Source: Pisolithus tinctorius
Taxonomy: Eukaryota; Basidiomycota; Agaricomycetes; Boletales; Pisolithaceae
Length of the DNA stretch: 64,000 nucleotides
Direction of reading: 5' to 3'
Assembly (NCBI GenBank): GCA_024663395.1
Contig: JANFAH010000001.1
Span: forward strand, 186,001 to 250,000
Part shown: one piece after another, positions 11,050-22,600 of the stretch
Numbering within the stretch: position 1 is the first letter of the stretch
Layout: each line of letters begins with the position of its first letter
Position numbers and translations under genes: made by a program
The notes under the pieces: generated by a model
What the model was told of the DNA's origin: nothing
Databases searched by the model: none
The model's input: the letters and a program-made list of their open reading frames with translations, nothing else

Positions 11050-12661
11050 ATGAGTGCTTCGTCGAGGGGAAAGCGAGGGAGAAAGGTGAGTACTCCGTCA
11101 TCTGTAAAACTGTTTCTCGAATGATACTAATCTACTTAATCTAATTCAGACGAAAGAAAAGTTTCCTGAAAATTGTGGGATGAACCCGTCTGGAAACTCA
11201 GCGGCGACCCAGATTGGCCTCACGGAGGAGCAACCTTTACCAGCGTCCGACATCGAATGGCAGCTGCGGGTCGAGGCCCACAACCACTATTTGAACAATA
11301 TTGACAGTCATCGAGAAGATCGGATACCTCCTATGGTCGGGCCCTCATCGTATGCCGTGCAGCCGGCTCTTCCCGGCGTGCCCGAAGCACCAACTTATTT
11401 TACGCCTGAACACGCATACGAATACCCATACCCACCCGTGCCTGAGGTGTCCCACTCCTACGGTCCCACATTGGGACCTTACACGTATCTTCCACCTGAG
11501 CTCGACTACGCCCCGCCCACGCTCGCTGCAAGGTTCGTGCGCTCGACGGCCCCTCATCCTACTCCATACAGCGTACCGTCGCAACACCCCGAGTTAGCAC
11601 AAAGGCGGCTTTGGCCTGGAGAAACGACACCGAACGAAGCCTTTTCTATCCCTAAACGACATGTGATTCGAGTAAGTCGTTCATCGCTACCATTACGCTA
11701 TGGTCTGATCTCTGGTTCGCTTTGCAGCAGGTGGGCCAAACCACTCGAAGTGTCACTCGGGACGGATCCGGCTCGCGACTTCCCCCCCCACATGTACCGG
11801 AATCTGGATCAGCGACTGACCACAGACCTGTGGCTGCCTTGGGAGCACAGGAGGTCCGCGCGATCACCACCAATGCAAGAACCGCTTTGAAGCGAATCCT
11901 ACTATCGCAAAATCTCCTTCCTGATAGCGATGAGCTCGTGACCATGATCAAACAGGCATTGTACAATGCGGCGACACCATACGATCGAGGTAAATGCCTT
12001 CTTACTACATGACCTCTCTGACCACTGATATTTATTACAGCCGGTTTCAAAAACTGGCTGGAGCACAACGCCACGAAAGAAACGAAAAAACTTCAAGATA
12101 TCGCGACAAACATCCGCAACGACTTCAAGAACGTTGCGCGCATCTTAGCGCTACCGCTATATGGATTAACCGTCCATATACAATCTCGCGGACAAGAAGT
12201 CAGGTTGCGACGAGAGCGAATACCCATGCTTTTTTCCGGATACACGTGGTTGGACGAAGTTGTAACGGTAGGCCTCGTCCATCTTACAATCCGAACACGC
12301 CCTGACCGTTTTGTTTCAGAATGAGTATGGTACAAGCTGCATGCCTTTCGGCCACCCAGCGCTTGTTCAAACTGTTGTCACCCTGCTCTGGGGTGATAAG
12401 CAATACCAGCGGTATCTCGATGTCGAGAGAAAGAACCTCACCCCCATTATCATCTTCGCCGGAACAATTTTATACCAAGTGCTCGACGAGTATTCGAACG
12501 GCATATTCTTACCGCAAGACTTCAGCGCGAGAACCAATGGCTCGCTGCATCGCAAATTGCATTCTCGCGCGACTACTCTACAAGACAACGAGTTGGAATC
12601 TTATAATAAGCTTTTAGAGGACATACATGCACGAGGGGCAGAGATGTTAGGGGCGTGTTAA
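11050..12661 (+). CDS. DUF6532-like protein inside the Plavaka element
   Basis: Five exons: 11050-11085, 11150-11671, 11728-11989, 12041-12261 and 12320-12661. All four introns are GT-AG with matching phase; about 460 residues. The first exon encodes only MSASSRGKRGRK, a basic and probably nuclear-targeting start. A Pro/Tyr-rich linker follows (YEYPYPPVPEVSHSYGP). The C-terminal half has ALKRILLSQNLLPDSDELV, GFKNWLEHN and FGHPALVQTVVTLLWGDKQY, then IIIFAGTILYQVLDEYSNG. The FxHPA...DE(Y/W)xxG arrangement is what I associate with the fungal DUF6532 domain, whose function is unknown and which is highly multicopy in Agaricomycetes. The gene is intact and ends 116 bp before the right element end, so it is probably element-borne cargo. 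The last-exon acceptor at 12319 and the alternative acceptors at 11727 and 11730 leave small uncertainties. Confidence 0.65.
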
Positions 12662-12780
12662 ATGTAATTAGCAGTCGTTGCTAAATTCAATTACTACTCG
12701 ATTATTTGCAAGATAACTACTGTTAACTCTGTTAACGGTCTTGCCCGAACTACACGTAACCTCTTAAGTCACCGTTGTCA

Positions 12781-14687
12781 CGACGTTGCCAACACGTGTC
12801 CATTATGGTCCATTATAGCCCGGCTAGTTTTGCAGATGTACCAGTAGTGTTGTCTGTGATTTATTAAGACATCCTAATTGTGCTTTTCGGTTCGGTGCTG
12901 CTCCATGTAAACCGAATTACATTTCGCACTGCGCTGTCCATCACCATTGTACGTTGAACATTATCAAATGAGCCAGTCCTGACGTTGAACCTACTGCGGA
13001 AGATAAGACGCCGGACCGATCGGTGGTACAAAATCGTCGTATATTGAAGTCTTTGCATTGACGTCGCCGAAAACTAACGCCTAGTCGCGAGGTTTATTAG
13101 GACCAGTATGACACGCAATCGCAAAGTGAGAGAGCGAAACACCCGATAGAGCAACATAGTCATTACAATCCATGTGCCAGACACCGGACAGACACTAATC
13201 CACATACGATCCACGAGTCCTGTCCATCGGGAACCCCCTCTGAAGCTGTTTGCATTGCAATGAAATTCCTATTTTCGACGACGAGTTGGGTCAACAATGG
13301 GGCTTGTCCATCAAGTATTATCGTCGCGGATGTCCTCTGCAGGGACATGCCGACACTTCGATGGATGAGTTTCGTGATTCGCATTGCAAGAATATTCCGA
13401 TAGTAACGAAATCACCCCCCCCTCAGTATCATGAAACTTGGGAGGCGGAACTTAGAGTAGGTCTGCGCACTGTTTCAAGCGTCGGTTTGTGTCACTGCGG
13501 ATAGGCGTCCGGCGCGCAGGGAAGAAGGAAAGAAGGACGTACCCAAAACGCAGTGCTCCCGTCTGTGCTTGCAATTCAAGGGTCACACTCCGGACAGATC
13601 GAAAAGTAGTGATGTGATTTGGCTCGCTTCACATTGAACATTGCTGAGTGGTGGATCTGGAAGAGAGGAAAACGTACCTACAATCACAACGTCGATACTT
13701 TTCCATGCGATAAAAGGGAGGATCCAATGACAAGGGGATGGATGCATTCGACTCTTTGTCTTTGTCTCTGAACCCTGGCCCTACTTCGAGATGAAGGTTG
13801 AGAATCGACATATCGAGTTGCTGCGTGCTGAATGCACATGAGTCGTGAAAAGTACGAGTCCGAATATTGCTTTACCTACCCCACCAGCGCTAACGATTGA
13901 AATGAGGATCCATTCCGGTTTGATTCCGGTAATATCTTGCCCAGGAGTGGAAGAAGGAAAGAAACGCACGCATTCTGCACTCCACATGTATTGCTCGCTC
14001 CCACCTTGTATTCGCATCCGACCGAGGGATACACGAGAAGGGTGTCAATGTCAACACCGATGAAAATCAAAGATACAATGAATATGGTGGACATGAAGGT
14101 AGTACTGCCGGTTACGGCCGGGTATCACCATAGTGCTTGCCTTGCGGCTGGTGATGGAGTCGGCGCAAGGTGTGTAGGTGAAGGTACATGTTGTGGCCAA
14201 CTTCCGGTGATGCATCCTCTGTTCAGTCCTGGGGTTTTCCTCGTACCAGCAAAGTGTTACATGTTGCAATTTGTGTTCCAGTCCGTATGTTCTCACTTCT
14301 CAGAGTCACCTTGGACTCCTTTCAAGTTCCTCCGCACCACCACAGCCTCAAACTCAATATGCCCTCGGCCCTAATGCGATCCTTCTCTTGGCACGTGTGG
14401 GATGTCTTCCCCTACGATACGAACCCCAGGCTTCCTAGTTCCCTTTAACAGTTGGAATCTCGAAATGGAACAAGGATAAGAATCGAAATACGATCACGAG
14501 AGTACATCTGCACAGGCTGCGCAGTCATTTTTGGGATCCTTGATTGCACCCAGTCATTCTTCCGTCCTAGGACCTCCGCAGCATCATGATCTGCGATTTA
14601 CAAAATGCGACGGTTAGGTTCAACTTTTGGCACTATAAACGAGACATTATAGTGCGCGCGCTACCGCCAAACACCTCTGCTAGCACC
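12781..14687. other. No confident gene; holds right flank of interrupted copy A
   Basis: Near 12947-12985 CCATTGTACGTTGAAC followed by GTCCTGACG resembles 16145-16185, downstream of the intact paralogue. This fits the idea that this stretch was once joined to copy A before the Plavaka insertion. Hydrophobic minus-strand frames near 13780-14094 with a possible splice site were considered, but I cannot assign them. Confidence 0.4.
14634..14640 (+). promoter_or_regulatory. TATA-like box for the gene at 14688
   Basis: TATAAAC lies 54 bp before the chosen ATG, a plausible core promoter distance. Confidence 0.4.
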
Positions 14688-15983
14688 ATGTCTTACAGAA
14701 CGACATTTGCCACCTACCCATCTCTTGCTAATGATGGTTTCCTCCTGAAGGGCCTGGATCCAGGGCCTGTTGAAACCTTTTCTCCCGGTACCTCAGCCCA
14801 TGTTCCTAGCAGGGTACAGCTACGCAATGTCAAGCCGATCGCCTCCTATTCGTGGGTCGACGGGACAACACCTAGCATCGCCGTTCCAGGTGGGGAAAGT
14901 TAGTAGAAGTTTATGTATTAACGCTTACATAGCGCGTACTAGGATATCCACGAATATGGAAGAACACCACCGTTACAACCGTTCCGGCCGACTCGGGTAT
15001 CCATTATGTCAATCACAACGCGTTGCGCATGGGGCATCACTCCCTTTTCATACCCATATTTGCTGCTATCGACTCACTGAATGACGACTTCCAGTACCGT
15101 GACGTAGACCTCATCACGGACAGGAGTAACCTACGCAAATTGTTACGTTGCGTCGACCAACAACATCACAAGACCTTTCGCATTGACCTTGACTTGCTAG
15201 GGAATGCATGTCTCCTTACATGCTGTGAAGAAGCCTGGGTAGTGACTATTGATAAATTCTGTGGATACGGCCACGAGTACGAGCTAGCTGCAACCAAACC
15301 ACGACGTGGTTCCGAGGACAACATAAGTCACCATCGCATCATTACCTACGTAGGTCACTGCGAACATGACACCTCAATAACTCCGTCACTCACCATACCG
15401 CTAGGATTTCGGGGGAATCAAAGTACTGCTTCGTTACGAAGTTGATGCCTGTGTGGAGTTGGAAAGCGAGCATGACTATCTCTTTGCCTCCTCCGCAATG
15501 AGCGTCGAGACGAGAGAAACATCAGCATTCCCTGATGATTCGGCTTACTCCAGCCAGTTTGGGATGAAAATAAAGTTGACTTCACCTCGCTCGGTCCTTC
15601 CTCAGTCGAGCATAATCGAGATCAAGACGAGATCAGCACGCAGAGAACTGGACTGGAAAGAAGTCTACCCTCAGTTATACCTGTCGCAAACACCTTACTT
15701 GTATTTGGCAAAGCACACACGTGGCACGTTTGGTCCAGTAGAGAAGGTGCAGATCAATAGCCAGGGGATGATAGCCCACACTAGGGAAGCTGAGGCTACG
15801 ATGGCTAAATTGGAGGCACTTCTGAATGCTATTCTGAAGGCCGTACGTAAACATGGTGAGGGAGTGCCACTAACATTGGTGTATCGGGCAGGGAAGTTGC
15901 AATTGTATACACGCAAGGCAGGGACTGGACAATCTTTCGGGAAGGACATTTTGAGCAAGTTTCAACGTGCAGCACCTACATGA
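14688..15983 (+). CDS. Protein of the fungal family often mislabelled geranylgeranyl pyrophosphate synthetase (copy B, intact)
   Basis: Three exons, 14688-14889, 14943-15349 and 15405-15983; both introns (53 and 55 bp) are GT-AG and keep frame; 395 residues. Recognisable blocks: VKPIASYSWVDGTTPSIAVPG, then the GYPRIWKN junction, then VPADSGIHYVNHNALR, ITDRSNLRKLLRCV, KTFRIDLDLLGN, YDFGGIKVLLRYEVDACVE (formed across the second intron), VLPQSSIIEIKTR, LDWKEVYPQLYLSQTPYLYL and the C-terminal GQSFGKDILSKF. Many fungal database entries of this type carry the name geranylgeranyl pyrophosphate synthetase, yet I see no DDxxD prenyltransferase motif here, so I make no such claim. The function is unknown. 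A degenerate copy lies at 6033-6516. The gene looks expressible, with a TATA-like box upstream. Confidence 0.7.
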
Positions 15984-16233
15984 TGGATTTGTTGAGTGGG
16001 AGGAAAAGGTGGAGTTCGGTGGAAGCACCGCGAGAATGGCTTGATAGAAGGAGCAATGGCGAGTTATGTATGTTGAGACAACACCACGCTTATATGCTGC
16101 TAGCATTTCTGTCATTCGTCGATTTGATGCTGCCACGCCCACTCCCATTGTACGTTGAACGTTTCCGAAAAAGTAGTCCTGACGCGCGTCAAGTCCAGGT
16201 CAGAATATGTGGTAAACAGTAGTGAAGGCACAG

Positions 16234-16587
16234 CTCGTACATACAGTACTTATTGTTTGACCAGAGCTGCAAAATATGCAGTGCGACATCCTACACCGCA
16301 ATCTAAGCCGTGTAGTCGTACACAGAGCATGTCACACAATAGCCCAAGATGACTGGGTACTTTTTTAAAAGATAAATTACATCTGTATGGTAGCAGGAAC
16401 CCATTTACTGCTCGAGAGGGGCGGTTTTCAGAGTAACACGCCAGGACTGAGGTCACATCAGATGAATATACAGGCTGTCAGAGGGTTCCTCAGACATTCC
16501 CCTACCTTCTAAAAAATTTCAGACAATCAAAAGAGAATTTTAGTTGCGATCATTGTTGCAATGAAGTGATGCAGTAGCGGCGAAGTG
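16234..16587. other. Intergenic, no gene seen
   Basis: AT-rich. It ends with the left direct repeat GAAGTG (16582-16587) of the large element that begins at 16588. A second GAAGTG at 16563-16568 is noted. Confidence 0.5.
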
Positions 16588-16695
16588 TATGACGCTGCAT
16601 CTGTAACATTAAACAAACAAAAATAAAATAGCCGATTGCGCGACTTTTGCAGCACTGCGCAACTTAAAAACAGTGACCCGCAATTTTTGCAGTCA
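16588..16695 (+). repeat. Left terminal inverted repeat of the 20.8-kb element
   Basis: Starts TATGACGCTGCATC. It contains two similar subrepeats (TGCGCGACTT and TGCGCAACTT) and two TTTTGCAG motifs, and is followed by a poly-T tract at about 16707-16722. Confidence 0.65.
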
Positions 16696-16849
16696 CCCCT
16701 CCATTTTTTTTTTTTTTTTTCGAGTGGATCAATAAGACGTTTTTATCATAATATGAAGATACCCATACTACAGCTCAGAGATCTGACTACCTCGAGTAGA
16801 CCTGTGGCAGACGGAAGTACAAGTAGGACAAGGAAGAACGTGGGGGGTG

Positions 16850-18860
16850 TGTCCTCAGAGCCTTGCGTTAACTGCGTGGAGGACGCATTCTCTGCGCCGC
16901 GCTTCTCGTACACCTTCTGGAAAAGGCCTAGCGAAGCTTGTTGAGTCTCGCCAATCTTCTCCTTGATTTGCTCGGCAGTGACAGAAGCATCGCCAGGAGG
17001 CCTTTCGAGGCCAATTCACTAAGTTCGCCAGCGAGTTTCGACACCTTCTCCCTCTCGGCAGCATCAAGCTGTTCCTTGAACTCGTTCAGTGCTATCACAG
17101 GTGCGAATCAATGCGGGAAAGTGAAGCACCATGTAGTAAATACGTACCCTTCTGTGTCAACACAGACTGACTTGCCCTTGTTTGCTTCCTCGATGAGTTC
17201 CCAATGGGCCTTATCCACATCAGCATACTTCTCAGCGTCGGAGATCATGCGCTCAATGTCCTTGTCACTCAGACCCGACAAAGACGTGATCATCATAGAC
17301 TGGTCCTTGTTGGTTGCCTTATCCTTGGCGGTGATGTGGACGATATCATCTACAAGGGATGAGGAAGTTATCTGAAGACCTGTATAAGAGACATACCAGC
17401 ATCGATGTCGAAAGTGATCTCAATTTGAGAGACGCCCTTCAGGGCCAGAATACCGACGAGATTGAAGTTGTCAAGGAGTTTGTTGTCCCTGATGAGTTCA
17501 TGTTCACTCTGGAAAATCTTGACCTCGATGGCGGTCTGGCCATTGGCAGCGGTAGAGAAAACTTGCGACTTCTTCGTTGGGATGGTCGTACTGCGGTTGA
17601 TGAGTTTTGTCATGATACCATCGAGAGTCTCAATGCCAAGGGAGAGTGGGGTGACGTCGAGAAGTAGAATATCGGTGACATTTCCGGCGAGAACACCACC
17701 CTGGATAGCAGCACTAATGGCAACAGCTTCATCGGGATTGACACCTTTACTCGGCTCACGACCAAAGATCGACTTCACGGACTCGCCGACCTTAGGCATG
17801 CGGGTCATACCACCAACGAGGAAGACTTCGTTCACCTCACTAGACTTGACTCCAGCATTGGACAACGCTTTCTTGCAGGGATCAATGGTACATTGGATCA
17901 GAGGGCCGGTAAGGGTCTCAAATTGAGTGTGGTTCAACTTCAAGTTGATGTACTTTGGACCGGTTGCGTCCACAGTGATGAACGGCAAGTTAATTTCGGT
18001 CTGCATCGTGGAGGATAATTCAATCTTGGCCTTTTCAGCAGCCTCACGAATGCACTGAATGGCCATGCGGTCTTGATTGAGGTCAATGCTTGACTCTTTC
18101 TTGAATTCGTTGAGGATGTGGGTAACAAGAGTGATGTCAAAGTCCTCGCCACCAAAGTGGGTGTCTCCATTGGTGGACTTGACCTCGAAGACTCCTTTGT
18201 GCATCTCCAGAATGGAGATATCAAAAGTACCACCACCAAGATCGTACGTGGCAATCACTGATGATTCGGTACGATCAAGGCCATATGCCAGTGCCACAGC
18301 CACCAGCTCGTTGATGACTCGAAGAACCTCAAGGCCAGCGATTTGACCAGCATCCTTGGTGGCCTGCCGTTGTGCATCGTTAAAGTACGCGGGGACTGTA
18401 ATGACCACATGGCTAATAATAGTAGTCAACATTGGGGGACTCCTAACTAGTATACGCACAACTTACTTGACTTTCTTGTTGAGATACTGCCTGGCAGTCT
18501 CATGCATCTTGGTAAGTACCATGGATGATAACTCCTCAGCACTCTAGAAAGTATATTAGTTCTCTTACTGATCCAGAGGGGTGGGAAGGCATACGAATTG
18601 TTGTCTCTCACCACTGACGTCAACCTCGACAGCTGGTCAAGCATCTGGCTTCTTGACCATCTTGAACGCCCTGCAGATGATATAAGATGCTTTCCTATTT
18701 AACAATTGTCGCATGTACTAACCTGTGCTTCATGTCCTCCTGGACCTCCATGTCCTTGAACTTGTGGCCGATCAAGTGCTTAAATGCGAAGACAGTTTTG
18801 GTGGTGAGTGGACCAATGGATGGAGTTTGGTGCGGTGAAGGGCAAGAGCAGTGAATTTCT
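16850..18860 (-). pseudogene. Mitochondrial-type Hsp70 (Ssc1-like) pseudogene, introns retained
   Basis: Chaperone ATPase relic. Minus-strand blocks in order: [169 protein letters not shown] and TAEQIKEKIGETQQASLGLF. GT-AG introns remain (for example between FDIDA and DDIVHIT), so this is a DNA-level duplicate and not a retrocopy. Lesions: no N-terminal IDLGTTNS part, a TGA at 18637-18639 where relatives have Arg before [17 protein letters not shown] replacing the normal INEPTAAALAYG, loss of codons after FDIDAG in one reading, and a frameshift near the C-terminus (after ELASKG). It lies just inside the left inverted repeat, so it may be captured host DNA. Confidence 0.85.
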
Positions 18861-19144
18861 GTATCTTGGTCTTCAAGCTGGACGAGGATGGGGGCAACTC
18901 CCACCCTTGGCAGCAGTTTTTGGGCCTTCCCATGGTCTTTAGATATATTTATTGTGTACGCAATAATGTACCTAATAGATGCCATCATCAGGGGGAGGTT
19001 CCAGCCAATTCCAGCAATGGTCGCGAGGCACCCTCCCTGCCACTAATGGCAAAGATCAACGTTGTGGGGAAGGTAAGCTGAGCGTGTTACATCCCTCTAC
19101 AGAGGTCCACCCGTCTATCGGGCGAGATTCACCGTGTAGCTAGG

Positions 19145-19350
19145 CGGGGTCCCCGAGTGTTTTCTATCCCTCCCAGGAGGATTCCCAAGCCATTTTCCGT
19201 CGTTCATCTACCTATGTCCCAACCATCTGTCAGAGGCACTAATCAGACTGGGAGGGTTCTCTGAGTATTCTATCCCTCCAAGGAGGCTCCTCGAGGCTTT
19301 TCCTGGGAGCTCATCTAAGTATATACCGACTATCTGCCAGAGGTACTCCT
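19145..19350. repeat. Imperfect tandem duplication, period about 106 bp
   Basis: TCTATCCCTCC recurs at 19163 and 19269. ATCTG(T/C)CAGAGG(C/T)AC recurs at about 19225 and 19332. Both units are flanked by (T/C)CC(C/T)GAGT and AGGAGG. No coding meaning seen. Confidence 0.55.
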
Positions 19351-19688
19351 CCAGTTTTGTTTCACGAACTTTATGTTGCTATATCACAACGCATTAATAT
19401 GTCGTGCATGGAAAGGTGTATTGCATGATGACTAATACACAGCATGAGGTAATCTCGAGTCAAGGAAGAAGAGCGTGAAAATAGAACGTTCAGGGTAGAT
19501 GCGACTCGTAAATAGAAAAAGACATAGATCAAGATACGGACATCAAAATGTTGCCACCCCACTAGATGCAGGATCTTCCACAGACATCTGACGGACTACT
19601 CACCAGACGACTTTGATGTTGTCATGTCACCAAGATGCGAGGGGGGTGGGTACACGTGAGCAGAATTAGGATCAGGGAGGGGGGCAGT

Positions 19689-22600
19689 TCATCCAGGTGG
19701 TGCGAGGTCATGGTGAACGTTACCGCCAAAATGGTAACCTGGCCCATGAGCGACAGCAGCGTGTTGGGCACCATAGTTTGGATGCCCTGTGTTGTTGGTG
19801 GAGGGGACGTGGGAAGCACCGGGATCTGCGTACGAGCCATGGTAGGCAAGATGGGGTGGGGGATATGTGGGATGGTAAGGAGCCACTGGATGGTTGTACC
19901 ACCCTCCGTGTAAGCCAGCGTTGTAATCATACGGTGCACCCAGCATCTGCCATGGTGGCACTCCAGGCCCAGGGAGCTGATCAACGAAACCGTGTTGCTG
20001 AGAGGGATGGACAAACGACTCTTGGCGAGATATAGGATGGGGAGCGGGGTAAGGATGGGGCAGATGAACTCCACCCACTGTCAGATCGGAGTGCCCACCA
20101 TGATCGCTTCCCTGGGGACCATCAGCTTCTCCTTTAATTGTGGGCAAACGACCTTCCTCGGCAGCCAAAAGTCTTGCAGACACCGTAGACGGACACTCGC
20201 CAGATAATCCTGGCTCATCCAACTTGGGAAACGCCCGGCGCTGAAGGTTAAATGGTTCAGGCTCATCACCTGAACAGGTTCCACCCTGCACAACGTGAGG
20301 CCTTGGGCGCTCTGCTTGACTTGTCATTGGCGGATTGACATAGATCGCTGGGGGTTCTAAGTGGGATGGCTGTGGAATCGATGAACCCAATCCAGCAGTG
20401 GTGTCGCTCGTACAATGGGAGAAGAAGTCCATGTCTGAGGGGGCAGTTGGTCCGTCACCCTGTCCAGTAAAAAGGTCAGCGGCATCACGAGTATCCGGGC
20501 TTCTTGCAGCCGGCATAACCGATTTCAGGGCTAGACAATCGATAGTGATGACTCATTAGTAGTGCACATAATCGAGGTAATTGTACGCACCTCTAAAACT
20601 ATTGCCTGTCACTCCAGGAGTATCATGCGAGCGAGCGCTATTGCCACCTACAGTTCCGGGAGCATCAGATAAGTTGTTGGGAATGCTGTAGGACGTCCCA
20701 GAAGTGTCCAGCAAACTGGATATAATGGTGTCAGAAGAGGGTTCAAGCGAGAAGTGACAGGGATGGACAGATTATCAGAGTCAGTAGGTGAGATATTGCA
20801 ATCAACAGAGCCGCCCGGGGTAATAGTAGGGATGATCGCCTTTGGAACATTGACAGCCTCCTTGTGAGAGTCCCGAACATCGCATGAAGTACGTTCCTTT
20901 GCGGAACTGGGAATGTCAGTATGACGAGCAGAGTCGGGAATGATTGGAGGGGCGAGCGCCCGTGCAGTCTGAACGGACTCCTTGCAAGCATCCAGTGGAA
21001 CATCAGATCGAGTACCTCTCCGCACAGAAGCATCCTCTTCCGATGAAATATACGTCGGTGAAGAAGGAATGCGACGGCGGGCCTTGCTACTGGTCATAGG
21101 AGCTGACGAGCCTTTGAACCTTACAGTCTTGCTCCGTTTAGATACGCAGCCCTTGCTACACAAAGGTGAGACATTCCTTTTCTGCTTTGGATCGCCCACT
21201 TCACGGCCCTTGACTTTACGCTTACGTGACAATGGTTCTTGCGCATAGTCAGAGTCACTGTCCTCAGCACCATTCCTTTCGACCTCACCATCATCTATAT
21301 CCATCTCACTGTCCTGGACACCTCAGGATTGTTGATCGGGCAGGTAGTCATCGCTGGGCGACTCGCTTTCAGAAATCAAGCTATTGTCGGAGATGACAAG
21401 TTCGGAAGTTGTTGTGATTTTTGACTTGGAAGACTGTTGAGGACGCAATACACCCACGAGCTGCATCCCAGAGGTGATGGTGGAAGTACCAGGCTTGGCT
21501 GCAGGAACCTCTTCGACGCTGTCAGAAGCGTTGATGGCGGCCGAGTTTCCCTTCTCGACATCACCTCCAGCAGGTGCGGCCTTCTTCAGCTTAGTCTTCT
21601 TGACGTGAGTGGCAGATCGATTGAGGAGTCGAGCCGGTCCGAGGTGGTCAACTTCGAGACTACAGAAGATCTGCTTTCCCCTTGGCAGTTTCGAGTCAAA
21701 TGATGGCGGGGCGCTGATGATAACTGGACTCTTGGATGTGAGCAGATTTGCTATAGCTGCATTAGTACTCATCAACCATAAAAAAATGGAGGACATACTT
21801 TTGTTTTTGGGGTCGTGCCAGATGCAGAGTTTGCTTTTGCTAGTGTCCACAAGTGCGGCAACGAGCTTAGAACAGTCTGTGCATGTGAGGTCCGAGATCC
21901 CTTTCCCAGATGCCTTGCCGCGGCATTCCTCACCTGGGAAGATAACATCTGCTGGCCAGTTATACATGACGAGTGTGCTGCCTGCCAGCTGATTCGGGAG
22001 AGACTTCCAGGGAAATAGCTTTTGGGACGCCCATTTGAATCCAAAGTTTTCTTTAAGAATCGTTAGATGACTAGGAAAGCTAATATTGGAAGGACGCACC
22101 GATAAGCTTTCTAAGATGTTGTTTGACTTGATCATGATCAGGTCGCTCGCTATTTTCGATAATCTCGACTTCGTCGTCAGACTGATCTTTCTTGACATTG
22201 ACAGCGCATTGTTTCCCTTTTCCTCTGCAAGCAACTACCTCCTTAGCTTCTTCGGTGCGGTCTTCGAAGACTTCGGCCAAACTATCAAGAGACACCTTGT
22301 TGCTAAATAAAAGATATGAGACAGTGAATCACTAACACCAACACTACTTACTATATATGTGCCTTGAAATGCCCGATGATTTCATCGGTATCCGCACGAC
22401 AACGAGAATGAAAGAACTATAAAATGAATATTGAGTACATGGTATTGAAACACATCACGCAGTGACTTACTCCTTCAGCGCCTGCTGTAGTGAAGGCGTG
22501 GGCAAGTCCAACATCTTGGTTCACAATCTTCCCAGCCAACATGTACACACCTTCGATCCCATGCGCTTTTGAGAGCCCAGCAAACTATAAAAGAAAGCAT

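Larger units (their letters stand above)
6678..12777. mobile_element. Plavaka (CMC/CACTA-like) DNA transposon, 6.1 kb, complete
   Basis: The left end reads CAGGTGACGAGAGGTTACGT (from 6678). The reverse complement of the right end reads CAACGGTGACTTAAGAGG then TTACGT (from 12777). They match at GGTGAC and AGAGGTTACGT apart from a short indel. TCA directly abuts both ends (6675-6677 and 12778-12780), as expected for the 2-3 bp target duplications of this superfamily. Inside are a minus-strand Plavaka transposase and two plus-strand genes. Boundaries are inferred by eye; the transposase identity is strong. Confidence 0.65.

Noticed and set aside
13781..14296. Hydrophobic minus-strand frames considered as a pheromone receptor or other membrane protein
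   Set aside because: A possible splice site exists, but no family motif or consistent multi-exon model could be built.
14688..15983. Naming the gene as a prenyl diphosphate synthase
   Set aside because: The database name is common for relatives, but no DDxxD motif is present.
17462..17926. Plus-strand frames of up to 154 codons
   Set aside because: Antisense shadow of the Hsp70 copy.
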